A stretch of 64,000 nucleotides of DNA, from NCBI GenBank assembly GCA_964434865.1, contig CAYSWV010000013.1, positions 25,858 through 89,857 on the forward strand, read 5' to 3'. Below the pieces are notes generated by a model, which did not search any database, was not told the origin of the DNA, and was given only the letters and a program-made list of their open reading frames with translations. The translations under genes and the position numbers were made by a program. Shown piece after piece: positions 27,201 through 34,093 of this stretch; positions within the stretch are counted from its first letter, which is position 1; the number at the start of each line of letters is the position of its first letter. This stretch comes from CAYSWV01 sp964434865. Lineage in GTDB: Bacteria > Cyanobacteriota > Cyanobacteriia > Thermostichales > Thermostichaceae.

Positions 27201-27247
27201 AGGTACATCGAGGTCCACAGGGATCAGAGGTACAGATTATCAGCTAG
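24209..27247 (+). CDS. sbcC: SbcC/Rad50-type SMC-like exonuclease subunit
   Basis: ATPase subunit of the SbcCD nuclease that opens hairpins and processes DNA ends. The 1012 residues start with the ABC N-lobe (IPIRLTLHQFLSYRSAVLDF) and Walker A GPNGAGKS. A very glutamine-rich coiled coil follows, with the zinc-hook CPLC at residues 507-510 near its centre, then a returning coil. The C-lobe has the signature YSGGEAFRINFAIRLALSQ and Walker B LLIDEGFGSQD. The frame opens at a TTG (24197), but GTG 24209 gives the family-typical N terminus. The nuclease partner SbcD is not nearby. The stop overlaps coaE convergently. Confidence 0.95.
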   Translation: MIPIRLTLHQFLSYRSAVLDFTGIHTACISGPNGAGKSALLEALTWGIWGQSRASNDDDLIHKGATETQVEVIYESRDQVYRILRTRSLQSSTHLEWQIQSISGWRSLTRKGLRATQQAIQAQLHLDYETFINSAYLRQGRADEFTVKRPGERKQILAEILKLGDYESLAEQCRDHAKTAKLQSEVLLKQLNRSQEQKAEISTIQSNLETLQQQLQLLQTEQASDQEQLQCLKEQAEQRQTLHQHYQNLTQQLTNLTETLQTTENQWRHCRQQQQELEDLLHREPLILKGSQRYEVAFEEDQRLNQLFQRHQALTQDRHQLQDQLTQHQQKQILDLQHQKAELAALNHQRQSDHHILQDQERITQALQTYRHAKEALTLFDRKHGQAAPLLAQHQVLAQQLQQQKGQLLTRRSVIQEQIDSIQTQQAQWQEAQQTVLVIEAELATLQKQRVYRQRVYEKAQERRLFVYKLQERLRSLQRQWQLVEEAQHLIRRENATNTSSSTPVACPLCTQRLTETLRQTVLDKQLQELSDLEAEMLVIREQLAVADREIELLDLEYQSLSDELDVIERQQEAKGRFQYQVESGRTQLAQLQQLQQQLERIETTLATETYAASVQEQLAKLEAELAALGYDEKDHTLCRNEVDRWRWAESKSSELKKAQSRQAKLEHDIQLLHQSIQAAEASFETSPQTQALKQTLQALDQSIESLGYDVSYHQAVRSELTQTHIWLSQRETLYQAHQQLPDCQARCQTLVAQLQQQRQTFTQSTRKLEELHQQLTQLPIVTESQIKTVTARITQRRHHLDQLIAQIGATQQRLEQKQQLDQEQATLTQQLHQIRHQTQVYQELAHAFGRNGIPALIIENALPELEAEANRILARLTANQLHLKFVTQRSGRRSSKLIDTLDIFIADTQGTRPYETYSGGEAFRINFAIRLALSQFLAQRAGARLQTLLIDEGFGSQDQTGRQQLVAAINAVAPDFARILVITHIPNLKDAFSQRIEVHRGPQGSEVQIIS

Positions 27248-27857
27248 ACGGGCTAGGGCTTAGGTTGATGGGAGCTGCCCCCAAAGCCTGGACTACAGCT
27301 GCCCGTAGTAAGTCAAGCGATCCTGAATTATCGATCACCACATCAGCTTGTTTCACTTTTTCAGCTAGTGGCCACTGACTAGCCATTCGCTCTTGAATAG
27401 CTGAAAGCGATAGCCCATCTCTGGTCTGCACTCGTTGGCATTGGAGATCTTGAGAGCAGGTTACCACCCAAATTTCCGTGACCCAATGTGTTAGATGAGC
27501 CTCAAATAGCAACGGAATCATCAAACAAACGGTAGGATAATGCAACCATTGCTCTAGATCATCCGCCATTTTGGCTTGCACATAAGGATGAATCTGTGCT
27601 TCCAGCCAGTGTCGCTCAACCGGATCGGAAAACACTCGTTGGCCTAAGGCTTTTCGATCAATATGGTCAGGTTTGGCCAAGATTTGAGGCCCAAAATGCT
27701 CTACAACCAGCCTGACTAGAGGCGATCCAGTTGCAAGCGCTTGCCTAGCATAATAGTCAGCATCAGAGACAGGAATCTGATACTCAGCTAAAAACCCAGC
27801 CACAGTTGACTTACCCGTACCCATTCCACCTGTTAGGCCAATAATTCTTTGAGTCAT
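27240..27857 (-). CDS. coaE: Dephospho-CoA kinase
   Basis: Last step of coenzyme A synthesis: phosphorylation of the ribose 3'-hydroxyl of dephospho-CoA. The 205 residues begin with the P-loop GLTGGMGTGKSTVA, followed by DADYYARQAL (the conserved D-AD segment) and the lid-region arginines (RVQTRDGLS). The C-terminal ADVVIDNSGS motif is typical of the family. It ends inside the last codons of sbcC on the other strand (8-base overlap), so transcription of the pair is convergent. It follows clpP by 129 bases on the same strand. Confidence 0.95.
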   Translation of the reverse strand: MTQRIIGLTGGMGTGKSTVAGFLAEYQIPVSDADYYARQALATGSPLVRLVVEHFGPQILAKPDHIDRKALGQRVFSDPVERHWLEAQIHPYVQAKMADDLEQWLHYPTVCLMIPLLFEAHLTHWVTEIWVVTCSQDLQCQRVQTRDGLSLSAIQERMASQWPLAEKVKQADVVIDNSGSLDLLRAAVVQALGAAPINLSPSPSS

Positions 27858-27986
27858 TACTATGTGGCGTCGTCGTTAGTGACTTTCAACCATTACGAGT
27901 TCAGCATTATCGGTGAGAGATCTACCTAAAAATTGACTACAGATTTTAGAAATTTTACTAATAGTACTATCTTTGGTGATCCCTAA

Positions 27987-28637
27987 CTATGGATCTAGTG
28001 AGGTAATTTCTGCTGGACTCGTTGGCAGTAACCGCCTTTCAATCACGCTATCAACCAAGCCATAGCCTTTAGCTTGTTCGGGGCTAAGGAAGAAATCTCG
28101 ATCTGTATCTCGCTCAATCTTTTCTAAAGGCTGTCCAGTTCGATCAGCCATAATACGGTTAAGTTGTTCTTTGAGGAAGCCAACTTCTTTTGCTTGAATA
28201 TCAATATCCGTGGCTTGACCCTCAGCCCCACCCAACGGTTGATGGATCATAATACGAGAGTGGGGTAAGGCTAAACGTTTGCCAGGTGTGCCAGCGGCTA
28301 GCAGAAAGGCCCCCATACTGGCTGCTAAACCCATACAAATGGTACAGACATCAGGTTGAATGTACTCCATCGTATCAAAGATGCCCATACCTGAATAAAT
28401 GGCGCCACCAGGGCTATTAATGTAGAGATAGATATCACGTGTAGGATCTTCAGCCTCTAAAAACAGGAGTTGAGCGATCGCTAAATTAGCGACATCGTCA
28501 TCAATAGCCTTACCCAAAAATACAATCCGATCACGGAGTAGCCGTGAGTAAATATCAAAGGCTTTCTCACCCCGACTCGACTGCTCGATCACAGTTGGAA
28601 CGACAGCCATAGTAGCCAGTGGTGCAGAGAATCCCAT
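27987..28637 (-). CDS. clpP: ATP-dependent Clp protease proteolytic subunit
   Basis: Serine protease subunit that forms the barrel used by ClpC/ClpX. The 216 residues contain the catalytic triad: S107 in GLAASMG, H132 in IMIHQP and D181 in DTDRDFF. The INSPGG loop is also present. Cyanobacteria carry several ClpP/ClpR paralogues; the intact triad makes this a true ClpP rather than a ClpR. It starts 20 bases after the PP2C gene, so it probably shares the upstream operon. Confidence 0.95.
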   Translation of the reverse strand: MGFSAPLATMAVVPTVIEQSSRGEKAFDIYSRLLRDRIVFLGKAIDDDVANLAIAQLLFLEAEDPTRDIYLYINSPGGAIYSGMGIFDTMEYIQPDVCTICMGLAASMGAFLLAAGTPGKRLALPHSRIMIHQPLGGAEGQATDIDIQAKEVGFLKEQLNRIMADRTGQPLEKIERDTDRDFFLSPEQAKGYGLVDSVIERRLLPTSPAEITSLDP

Positions 28638-28657
28638 AAAAACCCCAAAGACTAAAA

Positions 28658-29431
28658 CTAACTAGAGGTAGGAACCGTTAATTCATTATCAGCGGTCGAG
28701 CAATATTCAGCAATAACAACTGTGACATTATCTCGACCTCCATGAGCTTTAGCGGCCTCAATTAAGGTAGAAGGCAAGTTGTCCAGATCTTTAGCGTTTA
28801 GCGCATTTAAGCAATACTCAACGATCTGGCCATCGCTCAGTTCTTCCGTAAGGCCATCACTACAGAGTAAAAGCAGATCTCCATTCTGAATGGTGATAGG
28901 TTGTACCGACGGTGCCCCGGTGTCGGGTCGGCCCAAACACCGCTCTAAAATGTGGCGCCAGGGGTGAGCCCGAGCTTGCTCTGGTGTTAGCTCACCTTGA
29001 CGAATAGAGCGGGCCACTAATGTATGGTCCTCAGTCATTTGCTGCATCTGCTTGCCACGAAGTCGATAAAGGCGCGAATCACCAATGTGAGCACTCCAAC
29101 ATTTCCCTTCTCGATCAAACAGAATAGCCACCACAGTCGTCCCCATATCAGCGCGCTCGGGATGAACCCGTTGATCATCTAAAATGGATCGGTTGGCGGC
29201 TTCAACAGCATCTGTTAAAAGCTGGGGCGGTGGCATCACGGCCCATCCCTGCTCCAACTTCTCTTTAATCGCTTCAACAGCTAGGAGGCTAGCCGTCGCT
29301 CCCGCTGCATGGCCTCCCATGCCGTCTGCAACTATGAAAAAACGTCCATCGGGATCACAGTAATAGGCATCTTGGTTATTACTGCGAACTTTTCCTGGAT
29401 CAGTGCCATGGGCAAATCGCATCACACTCAC
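28658..29431 (-). CDS. PPM-type (PP2C) serine/threonine phosphatase
   Basis: 257-residue single-domain metal-dependent protein phosphatase of the bacterial PrpC/Stp class. Motifs in order: GKVRSNNQDAY (metal ligand Asp), VADGMGGHAAG (two metal-binding residues), ADMGTTVVAILF, GDSRLYRLR, LCSDGLTEELSD and GRDNVTVVIAE. It begins with ATGA overlapping the stop of the UbiB-type kinase gene, indicating translational coupling. It may reverse phosphorylation by a partner Ser/Thr kinase elsewhere. Whether the neighbouring ABC1 kinase is its counterpart is conjecture. Confidence 0.93.
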   Translation of the reverse strand: MSVMRFAHGTDPGKVRSNNQDAYYCDPDGRFFIVADGMGGHAAGATASLLAVEAIKEKLEQGWAVMPPPQLLTDAVEAANRSILDDQRVHPERADMGTTVVAILFDREGKCWSAHIGDSRLYRLRGKQMQQMTEDHTLVARSIRQGELTPEQARAHPWRHILERCLGRPDTGAPSVQPITIQNGDLLLLCSDGLTEELSDGQIVEYCLNALNAKDLDNLPSTLIEAAKAHGGRDNVTVVIAEYCSTADNELTVPTSS

Positions 29432-31155
29432 ATCATTCGCTCTGAGCGTTCTAATCGTAACACTACTCGAATAAGTGCTCCAGCGGCTACAGTAGCCAGA
29501 CCTAAAGCAATGATTGTTAAGGTAGCATGACCTGCCACAAATAGGTGTGTTGCTGACAGAATAAACGTCCCAAAAAGGAGGGCGTAAATACTACCCATCC
29601 CAATCATTGACAGTTTCCTTAGCAATCGGTCCGTTTCTGTAGCTCTGACTCGCACTCGCAGATCACCTTGATCAAGACGAGTTAACGTGGTTTCAATCCG
29701 ACGGGGTAGAGTTAAACTAGTATTCGTAAACTCAGCGGCCTGACGACTAACCTGGGTTAGGATCGTTTCACTGCTAGGCATTGAAGTGGCTATAAGCTCA
29801 TCAGCAAAGGGTTGAGCAACAGCCATAAAGTCAAACTCTGGATCTAAGCCTTTGCCCAAACCTTCCAGACTGGTCATAGCTCGCATGACAAAGGTAAAGG
29901 TAGCTGGAAACCGGAACGGTTGATCATAAGCCATCTCATAGAGATCATCACTGATAGCGGTGATAGAAATCTCATCCCCGTTAAATGGCCGCTCCATAAA
30001 ATTGTCCAGCATATATTGGATTGAGCGGCGCACCGGGGTCATATCGGCAGTTGGGACTAGAGCCCCCAGGTCAATGAGAGACTGAACCACCAAATCAGAG
30101 TTTTTGGAAGCAATCCCTGTCAAGGTCACCATCAGTTTTTCTTTAACATCAGACTGAATCCGTCCCATCATGCCAAAATCATAAAAGATGAGTGTGCCAT
30201 CTGGCTTGACCGCAATATTGCCAGGATGGGGATCAGCATGAAAGAACCCATCTCTTAAGAGTTGTCGGAGATAAGAGTGGGCACCTAAGCGGGCAATAGC
30301 TTTAGGATCTAGACCTGCCGCTGCGATGGCATCATAGTCACTCACCTTAATACCCGGTAGATACTCTAGTGTTAGTAGCTTCTGAGAGGTATATCTCCAA
30401 TACACTCGAGGCACAGCAACTTCAGACATATCCTTAAAATTTCGCCGGAAGGTATCAGCATTACGCCCTTCGTTAAGGTAATCAACCTCTTCCCACAGCG
30501 TCCGACGACACTCCTCGTAAATACCCATCCAATCTCGCCCTTTACCTCCCCACTTAGTATGGTTTTGAAAGTAATAGGCAATACCCCGTAAGATATCAAG
30601 ATCAATGCTAAACAGCTTGGGGAGGCCAGGTCGCTGCACCTTAACAACAACTTCCTCGCCTGTTTTGAGCTGAGCTCGGTGAACCTGTCCCAGACTAGCA
30701 GCAGCAATGGGTGTGGCATCAAAGTAAAGATAGATTGACTGGAGCGGCTTCTCTAGCTCCGACTCAATAATTTGAGTCACCTGTTCAAAGTTAAAAGAGG
30801 GCACTCGGTCCTGAAGCTTAGAGAGCTCTTCAACGTATTCCGAGGGAAAAAGATCAGCCCGAGTCGAAAAAAACTGACCCACCTTGATGAAGGTTGGACC
30901 CAAGTTTAGAAACGTTTCTCGTAACCAAACTGCCCGATATCGCCGCCGTTTAGCCCTATGCTCTTCAGTGGGACTGCTGCCGTAACTCCAAGCTCGCTGA
31001 TCTAGCCAGATAAAAAATAAGAACGTTAGTACAAACCGCCAGATATCAACCTGACGGCCCTGACGTGTGTACGAATCCCGGGCCCATCGATACGATGTAT
31101 AAGGTTTAGTTACGGTCGAGGACGATGACGTCGGCGTCATGACACTAACACTCAA
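29428..31155 (-). CDS. ABC1/UbiB (AarF) family atypical kinase
   Basis: 575-residue atypical kinase-like ATPase of the family that includes UbiB, COQ8 and plastid ABC1K proteins, which influence prenyl-quinone and tocopherol metabolism. Motifs: LGPTFIKVGQFFSTRAD (KxGQ, about 85-101), the alanine-rich ATP loop AAASLGQVHRAQLK, VVVKVQRPG, EVDYLNEGRNAD, the catalytic FFHADPHPGNI, and FYDFGMM (metal-binding DFG). Two C-terminal hydrophobic helices (about 520-560) should anchor it in a membrane. It overlaps its neighbours by four bases on both sides. Confidence 0.93.
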   Translation of the reverse strand: MSVSVMTPTSSSSTVTKPYTSYRWARDSYTRQGRQVDIWRFVLTFLFFIWLDQRAWSYGSSPTEEHRAKRRRYRAVWLRETFLNLGPTFIKVGQFFSTRADLFPSEYVEELSKLQDRVPSFNFEQVTQIIESELEKPLQSIYLYFDATPIAAASLGQVHRAQLKTGEEVVVKVQRPGLPKLFSIDLDILRGIAYYFQNHTKWGGKGRDWMGIYEECRRTLWEEVDYLNEGRNADTFRRNFKDMSEVAVPRVYWRYTSQKLLTLEYLPGIKVSDYDAIAAAGLDPKAIARLGAHSYLRQLLRDGFFHADPHPGNIAVKPDGTLIFYDFGMMGRIQSDVKEKLMVTLTGIASKNSDLVVQSLIDLGALVPTADMTPVRRSIQYMLDNFMERPFNGDEISITAISDDLYEMAYDQPFRFPATFTFVMRAMTSLEGLGKGLDPEFDFMAVAQPFADELIATSMPSSETILTQVSRQAAEFTNTSLTLPRRIETTLTRLDQGDLRVRVRATETDRLLRKLSMIGMGSIYALLFGTFILSATHLFVAGHATLTIIALGLATVAAGALIRVVLRLERSERMM

Positions 31156-31478
31156 GTAGACTGATTGCGATACTTTTTCAACTCTGAGCGAAGCTGTGCT
31201 ACCTCAGCCCTCAGATCATCTAAAGCAGCCTGGAGGTCATCTGACTGCAAGGAGCCCAAGCCCGATGTCTCAGGGTCGGGGGTGACCTGCTCTTGATTAG
31301 CTCGAGCTAGGACATCATCAGGAAAGGTGCGCCAATTCTCTTGCCATTCAGCTAAGCCCTTACCCACCTCACTAGCTAGATCGGTCAAGGCTGTTTCAAC
31401 CCGTTCTCGGAATACAGCTGCGGTTGCACGACCCAAAAAGAAAGCCCGAACAACTGGATTGCTGTCTAAGTTTGTCAT
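31152..31478 (-). CDS. Small conserved protein (DUF6825-like), upstream of UbiB-type kinase
   Basis: 108 residues. The first 50 are helical and conserved-looking (NPVVRAFFLGRATAAVFRER, then ALTDLASEVGKGLAEW). A short linker follows, then a C-terminal coiled coil (DLQAALDDLRAEVAQLRSEL). It resembles a family of unknown function shared by cyanobacteria and plastids that I associate with DUF6825; this is from memory. It overlaps the UbiB-type gene by four bases and leads the DUF-kinase-phosphatase-clpP operon, so a joint role is likely. Confidence 0.8.
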   Translation of the reverse strand: MTNLDSNPVVRAFFLGRATAAVFRERVETALTDLASEVGKGLAEWQENWRTFPDDVLARANQEQVTPDPETSGLGSLQSDDLQAALDDLRAEVAQLRSELKKYRNQST

Positions 31479-31714
31479 TGTTCAAGATTGTTAAGAATAC
31501 AACTCTGAATTATAACGAACTGTGTCGCCCGAAACCTGGAACCACACTTCCAGTTAGTCTCAGTCTTGACCCCAAACTGTTTACATATCTTAATAATAGC
31601 TGCTTTATCGACAAAATCTAAGAGTTACTTAAAGTTTCTTTGGCTCGATTGAGGTGGTCTCGGAGACGTTGAGAGCACAACAACAGAATCTTGTCCGCCC
31701 TGATCAAAGTCAGG

Positions 31715-31972
31715 TCACTTCGTGATACTTCTAATCCCATAACCCACCACAATCCCAATCAACAAGGCCCAAACTTGACCTGACTGGATAAAATTATCAA
31801 ACCCACCTCTGATATCATCAAAGACTTTATCTTCATCAAAAACCCCAGATTGATTTTGAGCGGGTGGCACGCTGATGTAAGCAGTAGTCACAGCAGGATC
31901 CACAGACAAGCTAGGCAACATCAAATCGCTATCAGATCGAGTGACAGAAGCCGGTAATTTTGGAACAGTCAT
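31715..31972 (-). CDS. Small single-pass membrane protein of unknown function
   Basis: 85 residues: a polar, Pro/Ser-rich N-terminal half, an acidic stretch with GVFDEDKVFDDIRGGFDNFI, and one C-terminal membrane helix (about 66-82, VWALLIGIVVGYGIRSI) ending in a lysine. The pattern suggests a tail-anchored protein with the N terminus in the cytoplasm. No family is recognised. It lies alone between the RsbU-type gene and the DUF/UbiB operon, all on the minus strand. Confidence 0.65.
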   Translation of the reverse strand: MTVPKLPASVTRSDSDLMLPSLSVDPAVTTAYISVPPAQNQSGVFDEDKVFDDIRGGFDNFIQSGQVWALLIGIVVGYGIRSITK

Positions 31973-32079
31973 CAGAGGGTACTCCTTGGATCTTGATGGA
32001 TAGAGAAATTTTAGTTGATAGAGTCTTAGGTCTCAATCGACACTTATAGCTTAGATCCTTAGCTCACCCTCTTTGTAAC

Positions 32080-33711
32080 TTAGGCTTCTGCAGTTGGCAA
32101 GACTTTGAGGACTACCAATGTCATATCGTCTAGAGAGGTGATCCGAGATTGCAGCATTTGAGCGGTGATGGGAGCAATTTCATCTGGAGCGAGGTCTTGT
32201 AGCAGGGTGTCAGTATAGATAGGGGGGACAACGACCCGGCCTGCTGCCTTGCCTCTAAAGGCTTCCACTTGCTGAAACAAGCATTCAAGAATGGCTTGCG
32301 GATCTTGAAATCGTTGTGATGCATACTGAATAGCCGCTTCTAACCCACTGGCTTCCAGGCGTTCACCTTGAGAATTGGCAGCTTCAGTAAACCCATCAGT
32401 ATAATAAACTACCACATCTCCAGGTTGTAACTCAACACTCCGTTCTTCGTAAGCACTATCAGGAGTTAAGCCAATTAGAGGACCTGCAGTATCTAGGGGT
32501 TGAATATCATGGGTCTTAGCGTGCCACCAGAGGGTAGGATTATGAGCTGCATTACTAAAGGACAACCGATGAGTTTCAGGATCATAGTCTGAATAAAACA
32601 AGCTGATAAATCGGTTTGAACTATCCAGATCTTGAAACATGACTTGATTAAGGTGCTCCAAGATTCGAGCTGGACTATGGTAGTGCAACACTTCAGCTCG
32701 TAACATGCCGCGAGTCATGGTCATGAGTAAACCAGCAGGGACACCCTTACCCATGACATCACCAATGACAATACCTAGCCGTTGGCGCTCTTCAGGGATC
32801 GTATTGGACCGTTTAGTGGGTACTCGAATAAAGTCGTAGTAATCTCCACCAACCTTGTTAGCGGCTTGACAGCGAGCAGCCAGGGAAATACCAAAAATCT
32901 TGGGATGATTGCGGGGTAGAAGCTGGGATTGTATTTCTGAGCCAATTTCTAACTCTTTATCTAGAGCGACCCGCTTGTGCAAAGCAGCTGTCAGTTCATC
33001 GTTTTCAATGGCAACGGCAGCTTGATCAGCAATAACCCTGAGGAGCTGCTGACGCCCTTCGGTCCAACTATAGCCTTCATCCTGGCTGAAAACGAGTAGT
33101 CGGCCGCGAACCGTATTGCGAATGAGCAGAGGGGTGCCTTGGAGAGTCAGATGGGGCCCTAGATCTTGCAGCAGTTGTTGATCAAGCAGATGTTCAATCC
33201 ATGATCGAGTATCACTTTTTTCAAACGGAGAGACTAGTCCTTCAGCTAAGTCAGAGTCTGTTGTTAGAGGAGCCTCTGTATCGGGTGTTAACCAATGTTG
33301 AGCCAGCGACTGAATCGTTTGGATGACAGACGTTCGAATCAAATCTCGCTGAGTGCTGTCAGCACAATGCAATTGTTCAAGTTGAACGGTTCCATTTGCA
33401 TTAAAGAGCAGCAAAATCCCACCATCCGCATCAGTGAGATGGCTAGCTACAAACACAATCAGTTCTAGGACTTGATTTAAGTTTTTAAACGAGCGGAGCG
33501 CAAAGGAGAGAGCACTAAACAGGTCCTGCATCTTACGATGCTCTCGGTTGACAGCTGTGATCTGATCATCATGCTGTGTGTCTTGGGGTTGAGGGTCGGA
33601 GTCCATCGTCTCTATCTCTTCGGAGACAACTTCAGATTGAGTCTTGTAGATCTCTGTGTCATCAATCCCCAGAGCATCGTGGGTTACAGGGTCACCAGTA
33701 AAAGTATCCAT
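32080..33711 (-). CDS. GAF domain plus RsbU/SpoIIE-type PP2C phosphatase
   Basis: 543-residue cytoplasmic signalling phosphatase. The N-terminal 60 residues are acidic and variable. A GAF-like sensor (about 65-245) is followed by the PPM phosphatase of RsbU/SpoIIE type (about 260-540) with IGDVMGKGVPAGLLM, AAHNPTLWWH and VVYYTDGFTEAAN. Such enzymes dephosphorylate anti-sigma-factor antagonists in partner-switching circuits. No antagonist or anti-sigma gene is adjacent. Residue 36 (ATG 33606) is a possible alternative start because no ribosome site marks the first. Confidence 0.9.
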   Translation of the reverse strand: MDTFTGDPVTHDALGIDDTEIYKTQSEVVSEEIETMDSDPQPQDTQHDDQITAVNREHRKMQDLFSALSFALRSFKNLNQVLELIVFVASHLTDADGGILLLFNANGTVQLEQLHCADSTQRDLIRTSVIQTIQSLAQHWLTPDTEAPLTTDSDLAEGLVSPFEKSDTRSWIEHLLDQQLLQDLGPHLTLQGTPLLIRNTVRGRLLVFSQDEGYSWTEGRQQLLRVIADQAAVAIENDELTAALHKRVALDKELEIGSEIQSQLLPRNHPKIFGISLAARCQAANKVGGDYYDFIRVPTKRSNTIPEERQRLGIVIGDVMGKGVPAGLLMTMTRGMLRAEVLHYHSPARILEHLNQVMFQDLDSSNRFISLFYSDYDPETHRLSFSNAAHNPTLWWHAKTHDIQPLDTAGPLIGLTPDSAYEERSVELQPGDVVVYYTDGFTEAANSQGERLEASGLEAAIQYASQRFQDPQAILECLFQQVEAFRGKAAGRVVVPPIYTDTLLQDLAPDEIAPITAQMLQSRITSLDDMTLVVLKVLPTAEA

Positions 33712-34078
33712 ATGAAGTGGCTCATTAATAATCTCTACCTAGGTCATATTGGGTAGGCCTGAAGCTAGCTGAGCTGGGTTATAAGATTTCTCATACACAA
33801 TGCCTATCTTGGTCAATCACTCCTCTACTAAATCACGTCTCTGCTATTGAATCACACTCCACCAGATCCGATTACAGTCCTTCACAATGGATCGCCAATG
33901 CAATAGCTTTAGATAAATATCCTCACTCATCACTAGCTTGGCCAAACAGTTTAACAGATTATGTGGATCAGAGTGTCACTGTAACCCTTACTTTTACTAG
34001 GTGATCTAATGCTGGTGACAATCTCTGAAGAGAGTCCTCAATCAGTCCTATAAGATCTTCACCTATAAGATCTTCCAC
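33712..34078. other. Intergenic region priA/RsbU-type gene
   Basis: About 365 bases; both flanking genes are on the minus strand. No gene or clear promoter was seen. At the priA end lies a three-copy 15-16-bp repeat, described separately. Confidence 0.6.
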
Positions 34079-34093
34079 CTATAAGATCTTCAA
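34047..34093. repeat. Three tandem 15-16-bp copies spanning the priA stop codon
   Basis: CCTATAAGATCTTC is repeated at 34047, 34062 and 34078 with one- or two-base joints (CA, CA, AA). The third copy carries the priA stop (CTA at 34079-34081 on the plus strand) and its last codons. The AAGATCTT core is palindromic. It looks like slippage duplication of the gene's 3' end into the intergenic space. Confidence 0.9.

Noticed and set aside
31536..31553. Small hairpin CTGGAA-N6-TTCCAG upstream of the DUF/UbiB operon
   Set aside because: Only six base pairs and no T-run; not distinguishable from background.
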